A stretch of 64,000 bases of DNA from Lachnospiraceae bacterium (GCA_902363135.1 CABIZF010000002.1:248001-312000); one strand, 5' to 3'. Counted from the first letter of the stretch, positions 33,462 through 42,825 are shown. Program-made: numbers and translations. Notes: generated by a model not told the origin, from the letters alone.

Positions 33462-34391
33462 ATGGAAATGCTGAAAAATGTTTATTATAAATTAGAAGAA
33501 AACCATCAGGCCGGACTGTCGGAGCTGTTTGAGGAGCTGGAAGCAGAGGGGATTTGCCGGATAGTGGCCGGTGAGAGAAATAAATCCTGGCAGAACCGGG
33601 AGGCAGTTCCGGGTAGCCGTGGGGATACTGTGATTTCGGATGCGCTCCTCATCACGGATGATTGCCGGCTGGCAGAGCAGGCAGAGACGGAAGGGATTGC
33701 CTGTCTTGGCATCTCGGATTCAGACGGGTATTTTGCCGGTGCCGCGATGGTACTGCCGGATCTGCTGGATGTGGATGTGCAGATGCTGAGGGAGTGCTAC
33801 TGTCATTTCCATGGGATTCCGGCGACGATTGCCGAGGATGGGTGCCTGATTCTTCGGGAGCTTGCCGAAGAAGATGTGGATATGCTTTGCCGGATCGGCG
33901 AGGAAGACGGGATGGAGTATGCATTTTGCGGCTCCCAGAGGAAGGCGGGCTTTACGCCGGAGGTGCTGAAGGCGTACTGCAAGGAGCAGTACCGGCTGTA
34001 TGGATATGGCCTGTGGGGCGTTTTTTTAAAGGAAGCGGCCTGTTCCGGGGAAGCGGACGGGAAGGAGCGCCTGATCGGCTGCTGTGGGTTTGCGGAGGCT
34101 TCGGAGCACGAATCCGGCCATGGCCTGCAGCTGGAGCTGGAGTATATGCTGAGCCGCCCGTACCGGCATCGCGGCATTGGGAATGAGATGTGCCGCATGG
34201 CGCTGCAGTATGCCGGTGAGTATTTGCGCGTGGATACGGTCTGGGTGCAGGTGCATGAGAAAAATGTGGCGGGATATGCGCTGGCGCGCAAGCTGGGATT
34301 TCATCCGGCAGATGACCGGGGAAAATGTAAACACGACGGAGTTGGTTTACTTGGTTTGACAAATCAGCGCTCTGCCGATATGATGATATAA
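33462..34391 (+). CDS. GNAT N-acetyltransferase with extra N-terminal domain
   Basis: The 309-residue cytoplasmic protein has a C-terminal GNAT domain (about 125-300). It shows LILRELAEEDVDML as the first strand and helix, ELEYMLSRPYRHRGIGNEMC carrying the acetyl-CoA loop (R/Q-x-x-G-x-G/A variant, YRHRGIG), and VHEKNVAGYALARKLGF near the end. The first 120 residues form a separate alpha/beta domain (ISDALLITDDCRLAEQAETEGIACLGISD..) that reads like a Rossmann or HAD-type fragment and is not recognised. The substrate is unknown. The ribosome site is weak, and an ATG two codons later is an alternative start. Confidence 0.8.
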   Translation: MEMLKNVYYKLEENHQAGLSELFEELEAEGICRIVAGERNKSWQNREAVPGSRGDTVISDALLITDDCRLAEQAETEGIACLGISDSDGYFAGAAMVLPDLLDVDVQMLRECYCHFHGIPATIAEDGCLILRELAEEDVDMLCRIGEEDGMEYAFCGSQRKAGFTPEVLKAYCKEQYRLYGYGLWGVFLKEAACSGEADGKERLIGCCGFAEASEHESGHGLQLELEYMLSRPYRHRGIGNEMCRMALQYAGEYLRVDTVWVQVHEKNVAGYALARKLGFHPADDRGKCKHDGVGLLGLTNQRSADMMI

Positions 34392-34445
34392 GGGTCAAAA
34401 GATCATGCGTTTCATGCTTGCATGAAAAAGCATGACTTATTGAAT
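34392..34445 (+). repeat. Hairpin family E copy
   Basis: It matches the 2304 copy across GGGTCAAAAG, CATGCGTTTCATGC and TTGCATGAAAAAGCATG, but the last outer arm has drifted (TTGAATA in place of TTGACCC). It lies between the GNAT stop and the MBOAT gene. Confidence 0.75.
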
Positions 34446-34499
34446 ATGATAGAAATGGCCTCATGAGCGAATGACAGAAAGTAAGAATATGGAGGAGCT

Positions 34500-35996
34500 A
34501 TGCTTTTTAATTCACTGGAATTTCTTTTGTTTTTTCCGACAGTATGTTTGTGCTACTATGTGATCCCACATCGGATCCGGTATCTGTTCTTGCTTGTGTG
34601 CAGCTATTTCTTTTATATGTGCTGGAACCCGCAGTATGCATTGCTGATGCTGACGTCGACGGCGATCACGTATGCATCAGGGCTGCTGCTGGAAAAAGCG
34701 AAACAGAGCAAAGAGGAGAAGAGGCGAAGACGAAGGATGCACTGGTGTGTGGCGCTCTCGTTTATCAGTAACCTTGCGATTCTGTTTTTCTTTAAGTACT
34801 TTGATTTTGCAGCGGATACGGTCGTGCGGCTGTGCGCGCTGGCACAGATCGAGGTGCAGCGTCCGGCATTTGATGTAGTTCTTCCGGTCGGCATTTCGTT
34901 TTACACGTTTCAGGCACTTGGCTATACGGTTGATGTGTACCGTGGCGAGATTTACGCGGAGAAGAATTTCCTGAAATATGCGTTGTTTGTGTCATTCTTT
35001 CCGCAGCTTGTGGCCGGACCGATTGAGCGTTCAAAAAATCTGCTGATTCAGATCAATGAAAAGCATCGCTTTGAATTTGTGCGTGTTCGTGATGGACTGC
35101 TTCTGATGCTGTATGGATATTTTCAGAAGGTCGTGCTGGCGGAGTATCTCGCGATAGCGGTGGATAATGTATACAATACATGCGCAGAGCGCACCGGCTA
35201 CCAGCTACTGATCGCCACGGTTTTGTTTGCGTTTCAGATTTACTGTGACTTCGGAAGCTATTCGAATATCGCAATCGGCGCAGCGAAGGTCATGGGCTTT
35301 ACGCTCATGGAAAATTTCAATACCCCGTATTTTTCCATGTCGGTGGCGGAGTTCTGGAGAAGATGGCACATTTCGCTCTCTACGTGGTTTCGGGATTATC
35401 TGTACATTCCGCTCGGCGGCAACCGGAAGGGAAAAGTGCGGAAATGGTTCAACCTGATGGTCGTCTTTTTAGTGAGCGGTCTGTGGCACGGGGCGAGCTG
35501 GCATTATGTGTTCTGGGGCGGATTAAACGGAGCCTATCAGGTGCTCGGTGAATGGATGCGCCCGGTTAATAAAAAACTGAAGCAGTGGTTCTGTGTGGAT
35601 GAGACATCATTTAGTCACCGGCTGCTGCGGATTCTGCTGACCTTCAGTCTGGTCAGCGTAAGCTGGATCTTTTTCCGGGCCGGTTCGGTGTCGCAGGGAA
35701 TAGACATTCTGAAGCGGATCCTTGGATGTTCTGGCACATACTGGTTTACATGGGGCGACAATCTGACGGTCATGGGGCTGACGGAGCAGACAAAGGATGT
35801 GCTGATCGTTTGTCTTGGTATTCTGGCGGCAGCAGATATTTGTAAATACCGGAACATCCATTTGATTGCATGGATTACGAAGCAGGGAATCTGGTTCCGC
35901 TGGCTCATCTATTTTACAGCGATTTTCGGAATCCTGATTTTCGGTGTGTACGGGCCGGGCTATGATGCGAGCCAGTTTATTTATTTTCAGTTTTGA
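34500..35996 (+). CDS. MBOAT family O-acyltransferase (AlgI/DltB-like)
   Basis: This 498-residue polytopic membrane protein has about ten hydrophobic segments. It probably moves an acyl group across the membrane for O-acylation of a surface polymer. The AlgI-like signatures are present: PVGISFYTFQALGYTVDVYRGE near 126-147, FFPQLVAGPIERS near 168-180, the FWRRWHISLSTWFRDYLYIPLGGNR block near 285-312, and the catalytic His330 in SGLWHGASWHYVFWG. The acetyl acceptor cannot be named. AATATGGAGGAGCT precedes the ATG. The SGNH gene starts 14 nt after the stop, the usual partner arrangement for this family. Confidence 0.92.
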   Translation: MLFNSLEFLLFFPTVCLCYYVIPHRIRYLFLLVCSYFFYMCWNPQYALLMLTSTAITYASGLLLEKAKQSKEEKRRRRRMHWCVALSFISNLAILFFFKYFDFAADTVVRLCALAQIEVQRPAFDVVLPVGISFYTFQALGYTVDVYRGEIYAEKNFLKYALFVSFFPQLVAGPIERSKNLLIQINEKHRFEFVRVRDGLLLMLYGYFQKVVLAEYLAIAVDNVYNTCAERTGYQLLIATVLFAFQIYCDFGSYSNIAIGAAKVMGFTLMENFNTPYFSMSVAEFWRRWHISLSTWFRDYLYIPLGGNRKGKVRKWFNLMVVFLVSGLWHGASWHYVFWGGLNGAYQVLGEWMRPVNKKLKQWFCVDETSFSHRLLRILLTFSLVSVSWIFFRAGSVSQGIDILKRILGCSGTYWFTWGDNLTVMGLTEQTKDVLIVCLGILAAADICKYRNIHLIAWITKQGIWFRWLIYFTAIFGILIFGVYGPGYDASQFIYFQF

Positions 35997-36010
35997 GGTT
36001 GGAGATTTGA

Positions 36011-37081
36011 ATGATGCAAAATAAAGCGGTGAAAGGCTGGAGATGGCTTTTGGCAGCGGTTCTTTTTATTGGGATCGGGCTGCTTTTATATGGAAGGATT
36101 TCAGAGGTGCTGCGCAGGAAGAGCGGTGCGGAAGCGGATATGATTCATACCTTTTACGATGTGAAAAAGGATTCGCTGGATGTGCTGTTCCTGGGGAGCA
36201 GCCATCTGTATTATGGCGTGCAGCCGAATGTGCTGTGGCGCGAGTACGGGATCGCCGCCTATGATATGGGAAGTGCGGAGCAGACTGTGGCATCGTCCTA
36301 TTTTCTTTTGAAGGAGGCGCTCGCGTATCAGAGGCCGGAGGTGGTCGTGCTGGAGACGTATTATCTCTGGTATCCAGAGCTGTATAATGGCGAGGCGAGG
36401 CTGCGGCAGGCGTTTGACGGAATGCGGTACGGAAAGGCAAAGCGTGAAATGCTGGATGTGATGCTTCCGGAGCTGGACTGGAAGGAGCGGATGACCTACT
36501 GTCTGCCGTTTTTGAAATATCATGAGCGGTGGGATGCGCTGGAGGATTATGACTTCCATACGAAGCCATATCTGAGAGGGGCACGGATCGACTATACCGT
36601 TGCGAAGGTGGAGGATCCGGGGCTTCCGGAGGAAGCGTCTGATTTGCCAAAGCTCAGTCTGGAATATCTGGAAAAGCTGTGGAAGCTTTGTGAGGAAAAT
36701 GATACAGAATTGGTACTGCTGGCGATTCCGTACGGCTCGGAAGCGGACATAGACCGTTATCTGAAACGTCAGGGCATGAATCTGACGCTGGAGGACTGGG
36801 CCAGGGAGCGCGGGATTCCGTTTCGGTTTTATCAGAAGGAGGAGCCGGAGCTGATCGATTTTGCAACAGATTTCCGGGATCAGACGCATCTGAATACAGA
36901 AGGTGCCGGGAAGCTTACGGCGGATCTGGGTGCATGGCTGGCGAAGGACTATGCATTGCCGGATCACAAAGGGGACCGCGCATACAGCAGCTACGAAGAG
37001 GATCTGCAGCGATACGAGGCAGATACGGTAAAAGCAAAGGAGCATCCGGAGAACACAGCGGATGCGGCCGATAATTCATAA
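36011..37081 (+). CDS. SGNH-hydrolase-like membrane-anchored acetylation partner
   Basis: The 356-residue protein has one N-terminal membrane segment (about 11-30), with the rest outside the cell. The block I Ser lies in LFLGSSHLYYGV (GSSH at 62-65), and the C-terminal catalytic pair is DQTHLN (about D290 and H293), as in DltD/AlgX/PatB-like proteins. With the MBOAT protein it would transfer acetyl groups to an extracellular polysaccharide or teichoic polymer. The C-terminal 40 residues are charged and low in structure. A second ATG directly follows the first, and either could start. The diguanylate cyclase gene follows 58 nt later. Confidence 0.85.
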   Translation: MMQNKAVKGWRWLLAAVLFIGIGLLLYGRISEVLRRKSGAEADMIHTFYDVKKDSLDVLFLGSSHLYYGVQPNVLWREYGIAAYDMGSAEQTVASSYFLLKEALAYQRPEVVVLETYYLWYPELYNGEARLRQAFDGMRYGKAKREMLDVMLPELDWKERMTYCLPFLKYHERWDALEDYDFHTKPYLRGARIDYTVAKVEDPGLPEEASDLPKLSLEYLEKLWKLCEENDTELVLLAIPYGSEADIDRYLKRQGMNLTLEDWARERGIPFRFYQKEEPELIDFATDFRDQTHLNTEGAGKLTADLGAWLAKDYALPDHKGDRAYSSYEEDLQRYEADTVKAKEHPENTADAADNS

Positions 37082-37139
37082 ATACAACAGGGCATGCTTC
37101 CTGACACAGACCAGGGACGGCAAGAATGTGAGGCGGCCA

Positions 37140-38210
37140 ATGGACTATTACTTTTTGATTATTACAATTATAGATATTTTTACGCTTAGCATCATGTGCG
37201 TGTTTGTAAGATATAACGGAATACTACGGAAAAGGCTCAGGTTCTGGTTTATCAGTGCATTTTTGCTGATTATTCTGATTTCGATACTGGAGCTTCTGAC
37301 GATTGTGGTGGATGATGGACCGGCATCGCTTCGCTGGCTGAACATTCTCGCAAACTATCTCGGGTTCGGACTGACACCGGCGGTTTCCATTGTGCTTTCT
37401 TTTACACTTGGGAAAAACCGGTCACAGAAAATAATGGCTGCCGCAGAGCTGGTATATCTGGCAGTGCTCGGTATATCGCTTCTGTTCGGAGGTGTTTTTT
37501 CCGTTGACCGGAACAATCATTACATGCGCGGCGATGCGTTCTGGATCTATCTTGCCGCTTATCTCATGAGCATCGTTTATCTGCTTGTCATAACGGCCAG
37601 AACGATCAGAAAATATCAGAATAAGAGCAAAAACTGCATTTATCTGATTGCTGTTTTTCTGAGCATAGGCTCAACGATACAGGTGATCTGCCCTCAGATA
37701 CACGTGACATGGCTTTGTGTCACGCTTCTGTCCATCCTTTATTACGTATACTGTAATATTATGTGGCAGGAGCTGGATGGGCTGACCGGGCTTTTGAATC
37801 AGAGCAGCTATCTGAACAAAACCGCATCGTTCAATCAGGATGCGATATTGATGGTGTTTGATCTTGATGATTTTAAGGATATCAACGATCAGTACGGGCA
37901 TTTGAAGGGAGATCAGTGCCTGGTCGAGGTCGCAGACAGTATTCGGAATGCTTATTTCAATGACGGGCTGTGCTACCGGATTGGCGGCGATGAATTTTTT
38001 GTCCTGCTCAACAGCGATGCGGATACAGAGGCCTGTGAGAAAAGGCTGCAAAAGGAGCTGGAAAAAAGAAGAAAAACGCTTGCTGTTTTGCCGGAGGTTT
38101 CCTTTGGCTCTGCAGTCTTTCGGGTCGGAGATGATATCAATAAGGTCAAGGATATGGCGGATCTTCAGATGTATCAGATGAAAGCGATGCACAAGCGCTC
38201 AAAAATGTAA
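37140..38210 (+). CDS. Membrane-bound diguanylate cyclase (GGDEF)
   Basis: The 356-residue protein makes c-di-GMP from two GTP. Residues 1-200 hold six or seven membrane segments resembling the 7TM sensor region of histidine-kinase-type proteins. The GGDEF domain spans about 205-355, with FDLDDFKDINDQYGHLKGD near 240-258 and intact RIGGDEFFVLL at 280-290. The inhibitory RxxD site before the active loop is not conserved (YFND there), so product feedback may be weak. The ATG at MDYYFLI follows TGAGGCGG; an upstream in-frame start would overlap the previous gene. It is in line with the MBOAT-SGNH pair and ends at a terminator. Confidence 0.9.
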   Translation: MDYYFLIITIIDIFTLSIMCVFVRYNGILRKRLRFWFISAFLLIILISILELLTIVVDDGPASLRWLNILANYLGFGLTPAVSIVLSFTLGKNRSQKIMAAAELVYLAVLGISLLFGGVFSVDRNNHYMRGDAFWIYLAAYLMSIVYLLVITARTIRKYQNKSKNCIYLIAVFLSIGSTIQVICPQIHVTWLCVTLLSILYYVYCNIMWQELDGLTGLLNQSSYLNKTASFNQDAILMVFDLDDFKDINDQYGHLKGDQCLVEVADSIRNAYFNDGLCYRIGGDEFFVLLNSDADTEACEKRLQKELEKRRKTLAVLPEVSFGSAVFRVGDDINKVKDMADLQMYQMKAMHKRSKM

Positions 38211-38216
38211 AAAAGG

Positions 38217-38257
38217 CCCTCCGGATGAGACAGGATATGTCCATCCGGAGGGTTTTT
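38217..38257 (+). terminator. Terminator after the diguanylate cyclase gene
   Basis: CCCTCCGGATG pairs perfectly with CATCCGGAGGG and is followed by five Ts. Confidence 0.92.
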
Positions 38258-38288
38258 GTCTGTTTTGCGGGGGAATGCTTATCTGCGT

Positions 38289-38753
38289 TCAAAAAGAGAT
38301 TCCGTAAAAGGAATATTCTCCGTAGCGCCGCGTTCCGTCATACGGGATCTGCACAAAGCCGTTTTCCTTGTGGAGTGCACACTGGATCAGCTTTTTGGTC
38401 AGATCCGGGACGTCTTCGCGGGTAAGGGCCTCATCGATGTCGAGCCAGAGGACCTCACTGTTCTCGTTGTGGTCGGAGACGGCGTGTCCGGATACATAGT
38501 CAGCAGAGAAGGCGACATACCAGTCCTTCTGATTGAAACGGATGCCGATGAGCTCCTTCGGCTCGACGACGATGCCGGTCTCTTCCATATATTCGCGCTT
38601 CAGAGCCTGCTGCGGTGTCTCACCCGGCTCTACATAGCCGCCCGGCACGATCAGACGGTTCTTGCCGACACCGTAGGTGTGGCGGGCCAGCAGTACCTTA
38701 TGGTCGCGGATGACGATGCCGGTGACAGACTGACAAAAATGCTGCTCATTCAT
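38289..38753 (-). CDS. Nudix hydrolase
   Basis: This 154-residue cytoplasmic protein hydrolyses a nucleoside diphosphate linked to another group. The Nudix box is complete: a 23-residue motif starting at GYVEPGETP and ending REYMEETGIVV, with the catalytic EExxE-type glutamates present. The substrate is not readable. The start at MNEQHF follows CAAAGGAAGTC. A longer frame upstream would run into a family B repeat and is rejected. Confidence 0.92.
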   Translation of the reverse strand: MNEQHFCQSVTGIVIRDHKVLLARHTYGVGKNRLIVPGGYVEPGETPQQALKREYMEETGIVVEPKELIGIRFNQKDWYVAFSADYVSGHAVSDHNENSEVLWLDIDEALTREDVPDLTKKLIQCALHKENGFVQIPYDGTRRYGEYSFYGISF

Positions 38754-38779
38754 AATAATGACTTCCTTTGTTTTCTCAA

Positions 38780-38850
38780 GTTTTAACCGGATCAGGCAAG
38801 TCCCCTGCTTCAATTGTGCAAAGCAATAAGCAGTGGGTTGGGACTTGCCT
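38780..38850 (-). repeat. Partial family B element
   Basis: On the minus strand GGCAAGTCCCAACCCACTGC, TTATTGCTTTGC and GGGGACTTGCC match the last third of the full elements at 46822, 60886 and 62013. The 5' hairpins are missing. It sits between the Nudix gene and the first GH13 gene. Confidence 0.75.
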
Positions 38851-38857
38851 GCGCTTT

Positions 38858-40528
38858 CTATACCTCCAGCACGACTGCCTGATATCCGGCGAGGGTGAGC
38901 GTTTTGCCATCCCTTACGAGTGTCGGAAGGTTATTGAGCACGACCTTTTTCAGCTCCTGCGGAATCGTGACGGTCTGCGGCTCGGTCTGATAGTTGCCGA
39001 TGACGAGCAGTGTTTTCTCGGAAGATTTGCGGTAGTAGGCCATCAGGTTGTGGCGGTCCTCCCATGCCGGGATGCACTCTCCGTATACGACAGTCTCGGC
39101 GTACTCCGGATTTTTGCGAAGTGCCGTCAGCTTGCGGTAGTACTGGTAAACGGAGTCCGGATCGTTTCGCTGGCTTTCCAGGTTGATCCGTGTGTAGTTC
39201 GGGTTCTCCGTAAGCCACGGGGTGCCGGTTGTGAAGCCTGCATGTGCCTTGTCATTCCACTGGAACGGTGTGCGGGCGTTGTCGCGGCTGTGGAGGGAAG
39301 CGACCTTCATTGCTTCTTCCGGAGTCAGTCCGGCCTTTATGGAGACTTCGTACTCATCCAGAGTGGCGATGTCGTCGATCTGGTCGATGGAAGTAAATTC
39401 CATATTCTCCATGCCGATTTCCTGTCCCTGATAGATGAACGGAAGTCCGCGGAGCATGACATTCATCGTGGCCAGCAGTTTTTTGCTCGTAGGAGTCACT
39501 TCACCATCCGGAATATAGAAGGAAACGCCGCGCGGTTCATCGTGGTTCTCGATGATATTCGAGAGGAATCCGATGTCGCCGATCTTTCTCTGGCTCTCGA
39601 AGCAGCGATTCCGGTAGTCGTCCGGCGTAATGCGGGTCGCAGCATACCAGCCGAGGTCGCTTTTACCGAAGGTCGTCTCATTGAAATCAAACATGGTAGA
39701 GAAGTAGCCGCCGTCGCCGATAAAGAGAGGAAGGTCACCCGGTTTTTCGTCGAAGACTTCGCCTGCGGTGAAAGCATCGTATTTGGCAAAGGTGCGGTCG
39801 CGCATTTCTCCGAGAAACTCGCCGACGCCGGTCGCTTCCTTGAGCATTAACTGTATCGGGGCAAGTCCGTCGTCCCGGTCTGCCGGATAATCCTTAAACG
39901 GAAGTGCCTTTTTGATGTTGATGATGGCGTCGATGCGGAAGCCTGCAAGGCCTTTGTCGAGCCACCAGTTGATCATGGTATAGATTTCTTCACGAAGCTC
40001 CGGGTTTTCCCAGTTCAGATCCGGCTGCTTTTTATGGAAGACATGCAGGTAGCACTTGTCCGGGTGTCCCGGCAGCGGCTCCCATACCGGCCCGCCAAAG
40101 TAGGAGCGCCAGTTGCACGGCAGCTTGCCGTCCTTGTAATCTTTGATATAAAAGTATTTGCCATATTTTCCGTCAGGATCTTCGCACGCCTTCTTGAACC
40201 ACTCATGCTCATCGGAGCAGTGGTTGACGACGAGGTCCATGAGGATGTGCATATCACGCTTTTTTGCCTCTGCAAGCAGCTCCTCCATGTCCTCCATCGT
40301 GCCGAAGCGCGGGTCGATGTTGTAGTAATCCGAAATGTCATAGCCCTGATCGGCCAGCGGGGAGCAGTAGATCGGGGAGAGCCAGATGATGTCGACGCCG
40401 AGCTCCTTTAAATAGTCCAGCTTGCTGATGATGCCGCGCAGATCGCCGATGCCGTCGCCGTTTGAGTCACAGAAGCTCTTCGGATAAATCTGATATGCTA
40501 CTTTTTTATGCCACCATTTACGTTCCAT
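38858..40528 (-). CDS. GH13 alpha-glucosidase (oligo-1,6-glucosidase type)
   Basis: This 556-residue cytoplasmic TIM-barrel enzyme is predicted to cleave terminal alpha-glucosidic bonds of small oligosaccharides. GH13 motifs are complete: DLVVNH near 98-103, the nucleophile Asp200 in GFRIDA, the acid/base Glu257 in TAGEV and the transition-state Asp330 in ENHDEPR. The QPDLNWENP segment is typical of subfamily 31. Choice among isomaltose, trehalulose-like or other substrates is open. The terminal domain is a small beta sandwich. It lies downstream of a second GH13 gene on the same strand, separated by a repeat-filled gap of 237 bases. Confidence 0.92.
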   Translation of the reverse strand: MERKWWHKKVAYQIYPKSFCDSNGDGIGDLRGIISKLDYLKELGVDIIWLSPIYCSPLADQGYDISDYYNIDPRFGTMEDMEELLAEAKKRDMHILMDLVVNHCSDEHEWFKKACEDPDGKYGKYFYIKDYKDGKLPCNWRSYFGGPVWEPLPGHPDKCYLHVFHKKQPDLNWENPELREEIYTMINWWLDKGLAGFRIDAIINIKKALPFKDYPADRDDGLAPIQLMLKEATGVGEFLGEMRDRTFAKYDAFTAGEVFDEKPGDLPLFIGDGGYFSTMFDFNETTFGKSDLGWYAATRITPDDYRNRCFESQRKIGDIGFLSNIIENHDEPRGVSFYIPDGEVTPTSKKLLATMNVMLRGLPFIYQGQEIGMENMEFTSIDQIDDIATLDEYEVSIKAGLTPEEAMKVASLHSRDNARTPFQWNDKAHAGFTTGTPWLTENPNYTRINLESQRNDPDSVYQYYRKLTALRKNPEYAETVVYGECIPAWEDRHNLMAYYRKSSEKTLLVIGNYQTEPQTVTIPQELKKVVLNNLPTLVRDGKTLTLAGYQAVVLEV

Positions 40529-40584
40529 TTTATATTATTCCTCCTGTATAAATATGTCGGGGCAGTTTCTTCAGAGTCCCTAAC

Positions 40585-40745
40585 GGATGCCTGCGAATTG
40601 CTCCGCTGCGAAGCAGCTCCCGCAATTCTACAAACATTCGAAATCCGCTGATTTACTACGTAAATCGCTACTTTCTCATGTTTGGCGGATCCCAGGTTTA
40701 AAAGCCTTATCATGCAAGCATGAACGGCTTTTGAACTTGTGATCC
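40585..40745 (-). repeat. Family A hairpin joined to a family E-like segment
   Basis: The stretch 40594-40629 is a family A hairpin (apical GCTGC/GCAGC). From 40629 to 40731 the sequence (AAACATTCGAAATCCGCTGA ... AAAAGCC..CATGCAAGCATG..GGCTTTT) is nearly identical to 55415-55520. The AAAAGCC/GGCTTTT hairpin could end transcription of the upstream GH13 gene. Confidence 0.75.
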
Positions 40746-40765
40746 TAGCATCAGGTCAAATTATC

Positions 40766-42439
40766 TTAGTTAAGGACCACCCGCGCCTCGTACGGCTGCA
40801 GTACACCTGCCTTGTGCTCCTTGTAGTTGGAGATCAGCTCCTCGCTAAAGCCGTTTTCGAATAAGTCGCACGGCTGCTCGGTATCGGTGAAGTTGCAGGC
40901 AACGGTCAGCGTCTGGTCATCCAGTGTCCGTGTGTAGGCGTAGATCGTCTCGCTGTCCTCCAAAAGTCCGTGGAAGGTACCGTAAACGACGATCGGCAGG
41001 CTGTGGCGCAGCCGGATCAGCTTCTGGTAGTAGTAAAAAACAGAATCCGGATCTGCGAGGGCTGCCTCGGTGTTGATGGCCGTGTAGTTTGGATTTACAT
41101 TGATCCACGGCGTTCCGGTCGTGAATCCGGCATTTTTGCTGCTGTTCCACTGCATCGGTGTACGTGCGTTGTCGCGGCTGATCAATTTCAGATAGCTCAT
41201 CATTTTCTCCGGGGCGACGAGACCGCTGTCGACATATTGGTGATAGGCGTTGATGCTCTCGATGTCGCGGTAGTCCTCAAGGCGGTCAAAGTACACGTTT
41301 GTCATTCCGATCTCTTCGCCCTGATAAATGTATGGGGTGCCTTTCATCATATGCAGGCAGGTCGCGAGCATCTTTGCGGAGACGACGCGGAACTGCTCGG
41401 AATCATTGCCGAAGCGGGAAACGACACGCGGCTGGTCGTGATTGTCCCAGTACAGGCTGTTCCACGCCTTGCCCTCGAGCTCATACTGCCATTTGTTCAG
41501 GATCGGGCGGAATGCGGAGAGCTTCGGCTTCTCATCGGACCATTTTCCGATCGGTCCCGGTACGCAGTCAACATGCTCAAACTGGAAGACCATGTTCAGC
41601 TCGGTCTGCTCTTTGTTTGCGTATTTTTTTGCCTCTTCGATCGTGACGCCACCGGCCTCGCCGACCGTGAGCAGGTCATATTTGGAAAGCACGCGGCGGT
41701 TCATTTCCTGCAGATATTCGTGTACGTGCGGGCCGTTGCAGACATACGGAGAAAAGCTGCCGTACAGCCCGTCTGTGACCGGGCCGTCCGGATAGGACGG
41801 ATCCTTGGAGATCATGCTGATGACGTCCATGCGGAAGCCGTCGATCCCCTTGTCGCACCACCAGGTCATCATATCGAAGACAGCGTCGCGCACCTTTGGA
41901 TTCTCCCAGTTCAGATCCGGCTGCTTTTTGGAAAAGCAGTGCAGATAGTACATATCGGTCGCTTTGTCATACTCCCATGCGGAACCGCCAAAGCAGGAAC
42001 CCCAGTTGTTCGGCTCCTTGCCGTTGACCGGATCCTTCCATATATAATAGTCACGGTATGGATTATCCTTGGACTTGCGGCTCTCGATGAACCATGCGTG
42101 TTCATCGGAGGAGTGATTGACGACGAGGTCCATCACGATCTTCAGATGATGCTTGTGCGCCTCGGCGAGCATGCGGTCAAAGTCCTCCATCGTACCGAAC
42201 TCGGTCATAATATTCCGGTAATCGGAGATGTCATAGCCATTGTCATCGTTCGGGGACTGGTAAATCGGGGAGAGCCAGAGTACGTCGACACCGAGCTTTT
42301 CCAGATACGGCAGGTGCTCCGTGATGCCGTTCAGATCGCCGATCCCGTCTCCGTTGCTGTCTGCAAAGCTGCGTGGATAAATCTGATAAATGACGGCCTC
42401 TTTCCACCAGGCCTTTGTTTCATTTCCAATCTTCATCAT
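40766..42439 (-). CDS. GH13 alpha-glucosidase (second paralogue)
   Basis: This 557-residue cytoplasmic enzyme is of the same subfamily as its neighbour but clearly diverged. Motifs are DLVVNH near 105-110, Asp205 in GFRMDV, Glu261 in TVGEA and Asp335 in DNHDQPR. NHDQPR and the QPDLNWENP segment fit oligo-1,6-glucosidase or trehalose-6-phosphate hydrolase-like enzymes; no phosphate-site assignment is attempted. The first ATG of an ATGATG pair four to five bases behind GGAGGT is taken; the second is equally good. The leader on the minus strand holds the direct repeat TTTTGAG-TCAA-TTTTGAG, a possible regulator site. Confidence 0.9.
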   Translation of the reverse strand: MMKIGNETKAWWKEAVIYQIYPRSFADSNGDGIGDLNGITEHLPYLEKLGVDVLWLSPIYQSPNDDNGYDISDYRNIMTEFGTMEDFDRMLAEAHKHHLKIVMDLVVNHSSDEHAWFIESRKSKDNPYRDYYIWKDPVNGKEPNNWGSCFGGSAWEYDKATDMYYLHCFSKKQPDLNWENPKVRDAVFDMMTWWCDKGIDGFRMDVISMISKDPSYPDGPVTDGLYGSFSPYVCNGPHVHEYLQEMNRRVLSKYDLLTVGEAGGVTIEEAKKYANKEQTELNMVFQFEHVDCVPGPIGKWSDEKPKLSAFRPILNKWQYELEGKAWNSLYWDNHDQPRVVSRFGNDSEQFRVVSAKMLATCLHMMKGTPYIYQGEEIGMTNVYFDRLEDYRDIESINAYHQYVDSGLVAPEKMMSYLKLISRDNARTPMQWNSSKNAGFTTGTPWINVNPNYTAINTEAALADPDSVFYYYQKLIRLRHSLPIVVYGTFHGLLEDSETIYAYTRTLDDQTLTVACNFTDTEQPCDLFENGFSEELISNYKEHKAGVLQPYEARVVLN

Positions 42440-42559
42440 TCTTACCTCCATAGCCGGCCGCCCAGGCAGCCGTTGATACTTCTGACGTTTTGTTTGTTAC
42501 AGTATAATTCCAAAAGAGAGAAAAATCTACCTCAAAATTGACTCAAAACTACGTTATTT

Positions 42560-42630
42560 TGACTTCTTTGAGCGAATCAGGGAAGTCTCCCGCTTCTGTT
42601 GCACAGAGCAGCAGGCAGGGGGCCGGTACC
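42560..42630. repeat. Degenerate family B fragment
   Basis: GCGAATCAGGGAAGTCTCCCGCTTCTGTTGC resembles the inverted end of family B with several changes. The rest of the gap from 42440 holds the upstream region of the GH13 gene. Confidence 0.35.
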
Positions 42631-42653
42631 GGCGCGGAAAATCATATATATCC

Positions 42654-42682
42654 TTGCTTTTTCATTGTGTAGTTGCTATAAT
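42654..42682 (+). promoter_or_regulatory. Strong sigma-A promoter of the ecf operon
   Basis: TTGCTT and a perfect TATAAT are 17 bp apart, with TGC before the -10. The leader of about 135 nt begins with the hairpin GGTCGCGAAGCGACC, whose centre is GCGAAGC. Confidence 0.85.
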
Positions 42683-42825
42683 TTGACGCAGGTCGCGAAG
42701 CGACCGAATATCCGTTTGACGGTCAATATCACCGGTTCGGTGGTTGACGTTTGCAAAAAAAGGCAGAGAAAAAACGATCCGGGCTGTATCCGCAGGATAT
42801 TGCGGCGGATCAAAGAGGACAGAAT

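Noticed and set aside
42605..42825. Riboswitch in the ecf leader
   Set aside because: The leader has a GC-rich hairpin, but no cobalamin, thiamine or other known aptamer motif could be recognised and no terminator precedes ecfA1.
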